NCBI RefSeq assembly: GCF_009707365.1
Contig: NZ_CP046122.1
Coordinates: 3,534,001-3,598,000 of the forward strand
Length of the DNA: 64,000 nucleotides
Reading direction: 5' to 3'
Source: Microlunatus sp. Gsoil 973
GTDB lineage: Bacteria > Actinomycetota > Actinomycetes > Propionibacteriales > Propionibacteriaceae
Part shown: positions 43,328 through 51,874 of the stretch, piece by piece
How positions within the stretch are numbered: position 1 is the first letter of the stretch
Layout: each line of letters opens with the position of its first letter
The notes under the pieces: model-generated
Seen by the model: the letters and a program-made list of their open reading frames with translations, nothing else
Told to the model about the DNA's origin: nothing
Databases searched by the model: none
Translations under genes and position numbers: made by a program

Positions 43328-44696
43328 GCCGGGTGCCGGTGTAGAGGTAGTCACCGCCGGCCGGATTCTGCTCCGCGGTGAACCGCCCGTAGCTGTACGT
43401 CGTCCAGGCCAGCCGCTCGTCGGAGCGTGCCAGGAAATGATCATCACTGACCGGCACCAGATCCAGCAGTTCGGGCTCGTCCTCGGGATCCGGCGAATCC
43501 TCGGTCGGCACGATGTTGATCGTCAGTCGCCCGTCGTGCTGGGCGACCTCGTAGCTCTCGGAGAACCGGCCGTAGCGGCCGACCGCCCCAGGGGTGCCGG
43601 TGATCACGTGAGGCTCCTCCGGCGGCAGGTCCAGCTGGACTGGTGCATCGATGCCGCGCGGGGCGAGTAATGCCCGGCGAAGCTCACCCCAGAACAGGTT
43701 CCCACCCGGACCGTTGGTCAGCAGGCACAGCGCAACACCCCGATCCGGGTAGGCCTGCAGATAGGCGAGCTGCCCGACCGTCGCACCGTTGTGCCCGAAG
43801 GCCTCGCTGCCGCCGAAGCGGTCGACCATCCAGCCAAGACCCTGCCAGCCGTCGACGCGGTGGCCGACCGGTGGCCGGATCTCCTCGGCCCGCATGGCGT
43901 CGGCGGACGCCGTGGTGATGATCGTTGTGCCCCCGAGGGAGCCACCGCGCAGGTGCATCCGGGCGTAGGTCAGCACGTCGGTGACCGTTGAGTTGATCAG
44001 GCCGGCGGGGCCGATCGATCGGGGCAGCTGCCACCGCCGGATCACGGTCCGCGGTTCGCCCGGTTCTCCCGAGTGTCCGACCGCGGCCGATCCGAGGATC
44101 GCCTCCTCGGGCAGCGTTCCGGTGTGCTCGAGACCGAGCGGTCGCAGGATCTGATCATGGAGCGCGGCATCCCAGGTCGTTCCGGTGAGCTCCTCGATCA
44201 GCTTGCCGACCAGCACGAATCCTGCGTTGCAGTAGGAGAACATGGTTCCCGGCCGGAACAGTTGCCCGATTCCGGCCAGGCCCTCGACGTACTTCGTCAC
44301 CGCATCATCGCCCCTGCCGTGGTCGGTGAACACGTCACCGTCGATCCCGGAGCTGTGACTGAGCAGGTGCCGCAGTGTGATGATCTTGGCCGCCTCCGGG
44401 TCTCCGAGCTGCAGATCGCGGAGGATGTTGATCACCGGCTGGTCCAGGTCCACCTTCTGCTGCTCCACCAACTGCATGATCATCGTTGTGGTGAAGGTCT
44501 TGGTGATCGACCCGACCTGGAAGATCGAATCCGGCTGGACCGGAGCCTGGGTGTCCAGGTTGAGCGAGCCGGAGGCGTACGCCCTGATCCGGTCGTCGCT
44601 CTCGGAGCTGCCCAGGCTGAGGATGCCCAGTGCGGCGCCGGGCACCTGGTGGGTTTCGCGGAGTTCATCGAGCAGCTGCTGCGGGTCGACCGTCAT
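43290..44696 (-). CDS. Serine hydrolase, beta-lactamase class C family
   Basis: The protein has 468 residues without a signal peptide. Active-site motifs are SITK (SxxK, in QVGSITKTF), YCN (YxN, in FSYCNAGF), and a HxG-type triad element near FGHNGATVG. It resembles class C beta-lactamase-fold esterases and peptidases; the C-terminal about 100 residues form an extra beta-rich domain. GTG44702 is an alternative start in the frame GTG-ATC-ATG. The substrate is unknown. Confidence 0.9.
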   Translation of the reverse strand: MTVDPQQLLDELRETHQVPGAALGILSLGSSESDDRIRAYASGSLNLDTQAPVQPDSIFQVGSITKTFTTTMIMQLVEQQKVDLDQPVINILRDLQLGDPEAAKIITLRHLLSHSSGIDGDVFTDHGRGDDAVTKYVEGLAGIGQLFRPGTMFSYCNAGFVLVGKLIEELTGTTWDAALHDQILRPLGLEHTGTLPEEAILGSAAVGHSGEPGEPRTVIRRWQLPRSIGPAGLINSTVTDVLTYARMHLRGGSLGGTTIITTASADAMRAEEIRPPVGHRVDGWQGLGWMVDRFGGSEAFGHNGATVGQLAYLQAYPDRGVALCLLTNGPGGNLFWGELRRALLAPRGIDAPVQLDLPPEEPHVITGTPGAVGRYGRFSESYEVAQHDGRLTINIVPTEDSPDPEDEPELLDLVPVSDDHFLARSDERLAWTTYSYGRFTAEQNPAGGDYLYTGTRLTPRIPAEDRPG

Positions 44697-44731
44697 GATC
44701 ACCCATTCTGGCAGCAGGCATCGACCTCGAG

Positions 44732-45634
44732 CTATCCGGCTGAGGGCGGCTCTCCGGCGGCTCGCTCGCGGAGCAGACCGAGCAGGCGGCGTACGGCCGG
44801 GTTCTCCCGCAACGACTCACGGCTGCGCACCATGATCGACCGGGTCGGGGTCGGATCGACGAGGTCGAGCACGGCGATGCCGGGCGGCGGGCTGACCAGT
44901 CCCAGCCGGGGCACCACGGTGATCCCGGCACCGGCGGCGACGAAGGCGATCGCGGTCGGATAGTCCTGGGTCTCGATGTGGAAACCGGGCGCGAAGCCGG
45001 CGGCGGCGCAGGCCCTCAGCAGGTTCCGACGGCAGGCGCCGCGCGCCACGTCGTTGTCCACCCACGGCTCATCCCGCAGCCCGGCCAGCGCGACGGCGCC
45101 GGCGCCCGCCAGCGGGTGGTCGGCCGGGACCACCGCAACATACGGTTCGGTCAACAGCGGTTCGATGTCGTAACCGTCCAGCGGCGACGACGCCGCGCCC
45201 TCGACGAAGATCTCCACGTCGGGCCGGTCACCGGTCTCCGGCAACAGCTCGGTGAGCCGCAGATCCAGCCGCAGCGTCGGGAACTCCCGGGTGAGGGCGG
45301 CGACGATCGGCGGGATCCAGGTCGAACCGGCCGACGCGAAATGCGACACCAACAGCGAACCGACCCGTCCGGCGCGCAGGTCGCCGGTCAGCGCCTCGAG
45401 CCGGGCCAGTCGTTCCAGCACCGCCTCCGATTCGGCGGCCAGCAGCCGGCCGACGCCGGTCGGGACGATGCCGCGGCCCCGGCGTTCGACCAACGTCAGA
45501 CCGGTCTCTCGCTGCAGGGCGCTGAGGTGTTGGCTGACCGCGGAGGGCGTGTAGCCGAGGTTGCCGGCGGCCCGGACGACCGATCCCTCCGCGACGACCG
45601 CGCGGAAAACGCGTAATCGATTGATATCCAGCAC
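44732..45634 (-). CDS. LysR family transcriptional regulator
   Basis: The protein has 300 residues. The N-terminal HTH reads LRVFRAVVAEGSVVRAAGNLGYTPSAVSQHLSALQRE in outline (key T-P-S-A-V-S-Q-H-L). An alpha/beta effector domain (about 90-300) follows. GTG45634 starts the HTH directly. It is divergent from an EamA exporter gene with 81 bases between the starts, the classical arrangement for LysR control. A TNA motif was not resolved. Confidence 0.93.
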   Translation of the reverse strand: MLDINRLRVFRAVVAEGSVVRAAGNLGYTPSAVSQHLSALQRETGLTLVERRGRGIVPTGVGRLLAAESEAVLERLARLEALTGDLRAGRVGSLLVSHFASAGSTWIPPIVAALTREFPTLRLDLRLTELLPETGDRPDVEIFVEGAASSPLDGYDIEPLLTEPYVAVVPADHPLAGAGAVALAGLRDEPWVDNDVARGACRRNLLRACAAAGFAPGFHIETQDYPTAIAFVAAGAGITVVPRLGLVSPPPGIAVLDLVDPTPTRSIMVRSRESLRENPAVRRLLGLLRERAAGEPPSAG

Positions 45635-45715
45635 GGTTCGAATCGTAAGCCCTACTGAACATTCATGTCCGATTGTTCGCTTGTCGTCAAACCTTCCAGG
45701 CTGCAGGATCGGACT

Positions 45716-46618
45716 GTGACAACAACCGTCAATGCTCCCGCAGCGCCCGCCACCCGTGCCTCGGCCACCGTGGCGATGTCCGTGACGATCCTGCTCTGGG
45801 CATCGGCGTTCGTTGTGATCCGCTGGGCGGCGCCCTACCTCTCCCCCGGCCCGTTGGCCCTGCTCCGACTGCTTCCGGCCGCGGTAGCGATGACCGCCTT
45901 CGTGTTCGTCCGCGCCCGTCGTAGCGGTCTGCGGGTGCCGACCGGCAGGCCGCTGGCGCTGACCGTCGGCTACGGCGTCGCCTGGTTCGCCGGCTACACC
46001 GTGGCGCTGAACTGGGCGGAGCACCACCTGGACGCGGGCACCGCGGCCATGCTGGTCAACGTCGCGCCGATCCTGATCGCCCTGGGGGCCGGGCTCTTCT
46101 TCGGCGAAGGGCTGCCCAAGCCGCTGTTCCTCGGGACGGGCATCGCGCTCATCGGCGTGGTGCTGATCGGGTCGACTACCGGGTCGGGCCATTCCGATCT
46201 GCTCGGCCTGGCACTCGGCCTGCTCGCCGCGCTGCTCTACACCGTCAGCCTGCTCACCCAGAAGGTCGTGCTGCGTAGCGTCGACCCGCTGGTCGCCACC
46301 TGGACGGGCTGCGTCGCCGGGATGCTCGCCACCCTGCCGTTCGCCGGCCAGGCGTTAGGTGAGGTCGTCCAGGCACCGGCCAGCGCGACCGTTGCGGCGA
46401 TCCTGCTCGGCATCGGCCCGACCGCGATCGGCTTCTCCACCTGGGCGTACGCCCAGAGCCACCTGGCCACCGGACGCCTGGCCGCCGCGTCCTTGATCAT
46501 CCCGGTCGTCGCCATGATCATCTCCGCGATCACCCTCCGGGAACTGCCGCCGGTGCCGGCAATCATCGGCGGACTGATCTGCCTGGGCGGGGTGGTGGTC
46601 AGCCGCCGGCGGGCGTAG
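45716..46618 (+). CDS. EamA/DMT family transporter
   Basis: The protein has 300 residues and ten predicted membrane helices forming two EamA repeats (about 20-145 and 155-290). Segments such as LLWASAFVVIRWAAPY, NWAEHHLDAGTAAMLVNVAP and GPTAIGFSTWAYAQ are typical. It exports metabolites such as amino acids. GTG45716 is chosen because AGGATCGG precedes it. The divergent LysR is its likely regulator. Confidence 0.93.
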   Translation: MTTTVNAPAAPATRASATVAMSVTILLWASAFVVIRWAAPYLSPGPLALLRLLPAAVAMTAFVFVRARRSGLRVPTGRPLALTVGYGVAWFAGYTVALNWAEHHLDAGTAAMLVNVAPILIALGAGLFFGEGLPKPLFLGTGIALIGVVLIGSTTGSGHSDLLGLALGLLAALLYTVSLLTQKVVLRSVDPLVATWTGCVAGMLATLPFAGQALGEVVQAPASATVAAILLGIGPTAIGFSTWAYAQSHLATGRLAAASLIIPVVAMIISAITLRELPPVPAIIGGLICLGGVVVSRRRA

Positions 46619-46627
46619 CTTCACCCT

Positions 46628-47089
46628 ATGAGTGAGGCCACGCAGGCACCGACCGTGTACGAGGCGGCCGGCGGCGCTGACGCCATCCGGCGGCTGGCCG
46701 AGGCCTGGCATGCCCGGTGCCTCGCCGACCCGATCGCCGAACATCCGTTCAGCCACGGCACCCATCCCCAACACACCGAGCGGCTGGCCGCCTACTGGGG
46801 CGAGATGCTGGGTGGACCGCCCGCCTTCACCTCCGGCCTGGGCACCGAGGCCGACGTCGTTCGGATGCATTCCGGCAACGGGCCGCACCCGGAGCTGGAC
46901 ACCGCAGCCGAGTGCTGTTTCGTCAAGGCCCTCGACGATGCACAGATCCCCGACGAGGAGCCGTTGCGCACCAACCTGATCGACTGGTTCCGTTGGTCAA
47001 GTTCCCTGGTCAACCACGGCTTCCGCAAGGACGAGGTCGACGACGGTCTTCGCCTTCCCAAGTGGACCTGGGGCGGACCGGTCGAGTAG
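46628..47089 (+). CDS. Truncated hemoglobin (group II-like)
   Basis: The protein has 153 residues. The globin core is recognised by VYEAAGGADAIRRLAEAWHAR and HGTHPQHTERLAAYWGEMLGGP, which should hold the proximal heme His. Its C-terminal part reads FVKALDDAQIPDEEPLRTNLIDWF. Such proteins bind O2 or NO and handle oxidative or nitrosative stress. It begins 9 bases after the EamA stop. Confidence 0.85.
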   Translation: MSEATQAPTVYEAAGGADAIRRLAEAWHARCLADPIAEHPFSHGTHPQHTERLAAYWGEMLGGPPAFTSGLGTEADVVRMHSGNGPHPELDTAAECCFVKALDDAQIPDEEPLRTNLIDWFRWSSSLVNHGFRKDEVDDGLRLPKWTWGGPVE

Positions 47090-47177
47090 TCCCGCGCCCC
47101 GTCCCGGTCGGGCGGAGCTGCGCCACGATCCGCGAACGAATAGGTCAGGACCGAACCCGGCCCGTACGATTCCGGCC

Positions 47178-47966
47178 ATGTCCCGCGCGTTGATCACCGG
47201 TGGTACCTCGGGCATCGGTCACGAATTCGCCCGGCAGTTGGCGCAGAGGTCCTATGACCTCGTCCTTGTCGCCCGCGACAAGGAACGTCTGGACGTGGTG
47301 GCCGAGGAACTGCGTACCGGCTACGGCGTCGAGGTGGAGGTGCTGCCCGCCGATCTCGCCGATCGCGACCAACTCCAGCAGGTCGCCCTCCGGCTCGGCG
47401 AGGCGGACCGGCGGGTCGACCTGCTGGTGAACAACGCCGGATTCGGCGTGCACTCCCGGCTGCTCGACTCGGACCTGACCGCTCAGGACGCCGCGATCGA
47501 CGTCATGGTCCGGGCCGTCATGGTGCTGTCCAACGCTGCCGGCCGGGCGATGCGCGACCGGCATCCGAACCGGACCGACCAGGTCGGCATCATCAACGTG
47601 TCGAGCACCGCCGGGTACGTCACCATGGGCGCCTACTCCGCGATCAAAGCGTGGGTCACCGCCTACACCGAGGCCCTGGCCGGAGAGCTCGCCGGCAGCG
47701 GCGTGCGGGTCACCGCGCTCTGCCCGGGCTGGGTGCGCACCGAGTTCCACCAGCGAGCCGGGATCAACGCCTCCGCGATTCCCACGCCGCTCTGGCTGGA
47801 GGCCGACCGACTGGTCAGGGACGCGCTGGTCGACTTCGATCACGGCAAGGTGATCTCGATCCCGAGCAAGCGCTACAAGGTGCTGATCGGGCTGGCCCGC
47901 GTCGCGCCGCGCAGGCTGATCCGCTCGGCATCGTCGATGATGTCCTCGAGCCGACACTCCCGCTAG
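47178..47966 (+). CDS. SDR family oxidoreductase
   Basis: The protein has 262 residues. The NADP motif is LITGGTSGIG, NNAG appears as LLVNNAGFG, and the catalytic pair is YSAIK with the serine in NVSSTAG. The C-terminal basic segment (YKVLIGLARVAPRRLIR) may touch the membrane. The next genes encode a lysophospholipid-type acyltransferase and an alkylglycerone-phosphate-synthase-like protein, so a lipid substrate such as acyl- or alkyl-DHAP is plausible. That is inference from context. Confidence 0.92.
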   Translation: MSRALITGGTSGIGHEFARQLAQRSYDLVLVARDKERLDVVAEELRTGYGVEVEVLPADLADRDQLQQVALRLGEADRRVDLLVNNAGFGVHSRLLDSDLTAQDAAIDVMVRAVMVLSNAAGRAMRDRHPNRTDQVGIINVSSTAGYVTMGAYSAIKAWVTAYTEALAGELAGSGVRVTALCPGWVRTEFHQRAGINASAIPTPLWLEADRLVRDALVDFDHGKVISIPSKRYKVLIGLARVAPRRLIRSASSMMSSSRHSR

Positions 47967-48080
47967 GCCAGCGTGCACATCGGCCGCCCGGACGGGACCG
48001 GGAGCCCGGAACGCGACTCGACGACTAATCTGGGCGACAGAAATACTCGGTCGCGGGTACCTCGACGCTATGGTGAGCAA

Positions 48081-48779
48081 ATGAGCGGAAGCCGTTACAC
48101 CTCCCGGGGGCATGCGGGACTGCGCTTCATCGCCCAACGCGGGCTGTTGAAGCCGGTCGTCTGGTCGCTGACCTCGGTTCGGGTCTACGGCCGGGAGAAT
48201 CTCGACGAGCTGAAGGCGCCCTACATCGTGGTCGCCAACCACTCCAGCCATCTGGACGCGCCGCTGGTGATGGGGGCGTTGCCTCGGGACCACACCCGCT
48301 TCCTGGCGACCAATGCCGCCGCCGACTACTTCTTCGACATTCGCTGGCGCAGGACCCTCACCCAGCTGTTCTTCAACGCCTTCCCGGTGGATCGCACCGG
48401 GCTGCGCGGCCGCAACGGCGTGGCCAGGCAACTGTTGGAGTCCGGCGTGCCGCTGCTGCTCTTCCCGGAGGGCACCCGCTCGATGAGCGGTGAGATGGCC
48501 CAGTTCAAGCCCGGCGCTGCCGCCCTGTCGATCAGCCAGGGAGTGCCCTGCCTGCCGCTCGCCCTTGCGGGCGCCTACGACGCGATGCCGAAGGGCGCAG
48601 GCTGGGTCAGGGGCGGCCGGCCACCGATCACAGTCAACATCGGACGTCCGATGTGGCCCGAGGAGGACGAGGACGCGGTCGCGTTCTCCAACCGCCTGGC
48701 CAAGGAGGTCAGGTCCCTCGGTGACGAAGCTCTTGAACGCCGCGAGCGCGAAGACCGCTCGCGTGGCAAGATCAATTGA
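48081..48779 (+). CDS. 1-acyl-glycerol-3-phosphate acyltransferase-like protein (PlsC family)
   Basis: The protein has 232 residues. The acyltransferase motifs are VVANHSSHLDAPL (NHxxxxD), FNAFPVDR, LLLFPEGTRS (FPEGTR), and GVPCLPLALAG. It transfers an acyl chain from acyl-CoA or acyl-ACP to a glycerol backbone at the membrane. ATG48081 precedes the basic tail; the longer frame is not supported. It lies between an SDR and an AGPS-like gene and could be a DHAP or lysophosphatidate acyltransferase. Confidence 0.93.
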   Translation: MSGSRYTSRGHAGLRFIAQRGLLKPVVWSLTSVRVYGRENLDELKAPYIVVANHSSHLDAPLVMGALPRDHTRFLATNAAADYFFDIRWRRTLTQLFFNAFPVDRTGLRGRNGVARQLLESGVPLLLFPEGTRSMSGEMAQFKPGAAALSISQGVPCLPLALAGAYDAMPKGAGWVRGGRPPITVNIGRPMWPEEDEDAVAFSNRLAKEVRSLGDEALERREREDRSRGKIN

Positions 48780-48880
48780 CGCAGTGTGACTCCCAGGACT
48801 GCGGCAACAATAGGGATTCCGGCACGCCGGTGCGCGGACCGTTTCCCGGGGACGAATCATTCCGAGCACGAGGGGGACGC

Positions 48881-50604
48881 ATGACCACTCCGCCCAGCAC
48901 AACGGACGCCAACGAAGTCGGCGGGGCGGCGATCACGCACAACGGCAGGCCCGACGTCAAGCACATGAAGTGGTGGGGCTGGGGCGTCGAGGGAGTCGCC
49001 TTCCACTTCGACGACAAGCCGAAGTTCGCACCGTTCGTGAAGAAGGCCGTCGGCCTCGACCTCAGCGGCGAGGCTCCGCCGCCCATCCGGACCTCGGCCG
49101 GTTGACGGTGGCGGCACCCAAGATCTCCGACGACCTGCTCACCGAGCTCAAGGGCACCGTCGGCACCCAGAACGTGGTCAGCGACGACGAATCCCGGGTG
49201 GTGCACACCTACGGCAAGTCGCTGCGTGACCTGCTCCGGATCCGCGCCGGCGACCTTCCCCGGGTGCCCGATGTCGTCGTCTATCCGGGCGACGAGGACG
49301 AGGTTCAGACGATCGTCGAGCTGGCGGTCGCTGCCGACGCCGTGCTGATCCCGTACGGCGGCGGCAGCAACATCTCCGGCAGCCTGCAGCCGTCCCCGGA
49401 CGAGAGCCGCACGGTCATCTCACTGGATCTCGGTCGGCTCAACAAGGTGCTGGACATCGACGAGGAGTCCGGGCTGGCGAGGATCCAGGCCGGCGCCCAG
49501 GGCCCCGACCTGGAGGAGCAGCTCAACAAGCGCGGCTGGACCGTCGGGCACTATCCGGACAGCTTCAACCACTCCACCATCGGTGGCTGGGTGGCCACCC
49601 GGTCCTCCGGCATGCAGTCGGACAAGTACGGCGACATCTCCGACATCACCCGCGGCGTACGGGTGGCGACACCGGGTGGACCGCTGGTATTGCGGCCGCT
49701 GCCGAGCACCTCGACCGGACCGAGTGTCCGGGAGATGATCTTGGGCAGCGAAGGCCGGCTCGGCGTGATCACCGAGGTGACCGCGCACGTCCACCGGTTG
49801 CCCGAGGAGCGGGTGATCATGGCGTACTTCTTCCCGACGTTCGACGCCGGGCTGGACGCGATGCACGACATCTCGCTGCTGGATTCGCGGCCGTCCATCA
49901 CCCGGGTGTCCGATGCCGGGGAGACCGGTTTCACCCTGGCCACCGCCAAGAAGACGTCGGTCGGGCAGACCGTGCTCTTCAAGGTGCTGCAGCGGCGCGG
50001 TTGGGATCTGGACAGGATGTGCCTGTCCTTCGTCGGCTACGAGGGCACCAAGGCCCACGTGGTCCGGCAGCAGGGCGAGGTCAAGAACATCGTCAAGAAG
50101 CACGGCGGCATCGGCGTCGGCAAGGGACCCGGTGTGCTGTACGACCAGAAGAAGTTCGACACGCCCTACATCAGGGATTTCCTGCTGGACTGGGGCGGCG
50201 CCGCCGATGTCTCCGAGACCGCAGCGCCGTGGAGCCGGCTGAAGGACGTCTACTACAACACCGTCGAGGCGGCCCAGCAGGCGTACCGGCAGCTGGGCAT
50301 CGATCCGGGCTGGATCATGTGCCACCTGTCGCACTCCTACCACTCGGGTGCCTGCCTGTACTTCACCTTCGCCTTCGTCTACGGGGACAGGGATCCGCTG
50401 CCGATGTACCAGGCGGTGAAGAACGCGATCCAACAGTCGTTCATCGACAACGGGGCAACGCTCTCCCACCACCACGCGGTCGGCACCGAGCATTCGCCGT
50501 GGCTCTCCCAGGACATCTCGCCGGCCGGATCCAACATCATGAAGGGTCTGTTCGCCGCGGTCGACCCGGGCAGGAACTTCAACCCGGGCAAGATCACCGA
50601 ATAG
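48881..50604 (+). pseudogene. Alkylglycerone-phosphate-synthase-like FAD-binding oxidase, frameshifted
   Basis: The first frame runs 48881-49105 (TTPPSTTDANEVGG, then HMKWWGWGVEGVAFHFDDKP, ending GEAPPPIR-TSAG). The second frame continues from about 49089 as DLGRLTVAAPKISDD to the stop. Adding one G in the GG run near 49088-49090 gives PPPIRDLGRLTV and a continuous protein of about 574 residues. The FAD-binding segment is PYGGGSNISGSL, and the SHHHAVG triple-His near the C terminus matches AGPS catalytic histidines. AGPS swaps the acyl chain of acyl-DHAP for a fatty alcohol. ATG48881 has GAGGGGGA upstream. Mutation or sequence error cannot be separated here. Confidence 0.87.
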
Positions 50605-50626
50605 TCGACGCGCCGGATCGCACCGC

Positions 50627-51647
50627 TCAGCGATGCGGCGCCGGCCCGGTGGACTCGCCGATCACCAACTCGCCGGCACGCAGGAGCGCGGTCAGATTGT
50701 TCGGGTCCTCCAGCCGGCGAAGCAGCGCCTCGACGCCCAGTCTGCCGAGTTCGGAGCTGGGCCCGGCGACCGTGGTCAGCGGAGGGTCGGTCATCGCTGC
50801 CACCTCGACCGAACCCAGCACCGACATCACCGAGACGTCGGCCGGCACCTTGTGGCCCTGATGGGTCAGTTCGGCGACCACCCCGGTGGCGGTGGCCTCC
50901 TCGAGCACGATCAGCGCCGTCACGTCCGGGTCGGCCTGCAACACCTCACGCCCCACCTGCCGGCCGGCCCGCACCGTGCCGAGTGAGCGGAAGACGATCG
51001 GGCGCATCCGCCGCTTCCTGGCCATGGCCAGATAGGCCTCCCTCGGTGCGGACGTACGGACCGAAACCCGCCATCCCGGGCACCTCCTCGCTGCCGTTGA
51101 CGAACGCGATCCGCCGGTGTCCCAGGCCGGCCAGATGGTCGATGCACAACCGCATCGACTCCTCGAAATCGATGTCGACGTACGGCACACCGGCCATGTC
51201 CCGGGTCCGGCCGATCAGCGCGAACGGGGTGTCCAACTGGCGCAGGATCTCGACCCGTACGTCGTCCAGGCCGACCTCCATCAGCACCACGCCGTCGACC
51301 AGCTTCTGACCGACCAGGCTGGCCAGCGCCTCTCCGTCGCTGCTCACCGGCCAGATCACCAGGTGGTGGTCGGCCTCGTTGGCCGCCTGGGCCGCCCCGA
51401 TGAAGAAGTCCTTCAGCGAGTGGGCGGTTCGATCCGCCGCGAAGGGACAGACCAGCGCGATGATCCGGGTCCGCCGGCTGGCCAGCGCCCGGGCGACCAT
51501 GTTGCGGCGGAACCCCAGGTCGGCCATCGCCTGTTCGATCCGCCGCCGGGTCTCCGGCGTCACCGGTTTGGTGTCGTTGAGCACGAAGGAGACCGTCGCG
51601 ATCGAGACGCCGGCCGCCTCGGCGACATCCTTCATGGTGGCGGCCAT
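50627..51647 (-). pseudogene. LacI family transcriptional regulator, frameshifted
   Basis: The HTH reads TMKDVAEAAGVSIATVSFVLND near the start at 51647 (AAGGAG upstream). The first frame follows the ligand domain to GPYVRTE; the second resumes with EAYLAMARKRRMRPIVFRS and ends LVIGESTGPAPHR. Removing one base of the CCC at 51041-51043 (plus strand) joins them into about 339 residues, a normal LacI length. It lies divergent from a sugar importer with palindromic sites between, so it would be the local repressor. Confidence 0.88.
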
Positions 51648-51761
51648 CGGCAAACTCCTTCTCGACGTGCCGGCGGCACGTCATTCTCGAACCGGTCGGT
51701 TCCAGTTCGGACACACCCGTTGACAAACCAGGAATGAACCGTAAGCCTGGGTTTTGATCAA

Positions 51762-51775
51762 GTTAGGCGCTTAAC
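51762..51775. promoter_or_regulatory. LacI-type operator, site 1
   Basis: GTTAGGCGCTTAAC is a 14-bp palindrome with one mismatch and the CG centre typical of LacI operators. It lies between the lacI-type gene and the importer operon, which starts 100 bases downstream. Confidence 0.65.
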
Positions 51776-51827
51776 CTCGCAGTGTCCAGCATCCTGGTCC
51801 GGCTGGGACCCGATCGATCGACCTCAG

Positions 51828-51841
51828 GTTAAGCGCTGCAC
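51828..51841. promoter_or_regulatory. LacI-type operator, site 2 (imperfect)
   Basis: GTTAAGCGCTGCAC shares the GTTAnGCGC half with site 1 and lies 66 bases further (centre to centre). It ends 33 bases before the binding-protein start. Two sites could support DNA looping. Confidence 0.55.
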
Positions 51842-51874
51842 CATTGACGGTGAGTCAGCGAAGGAGCTGATCGG

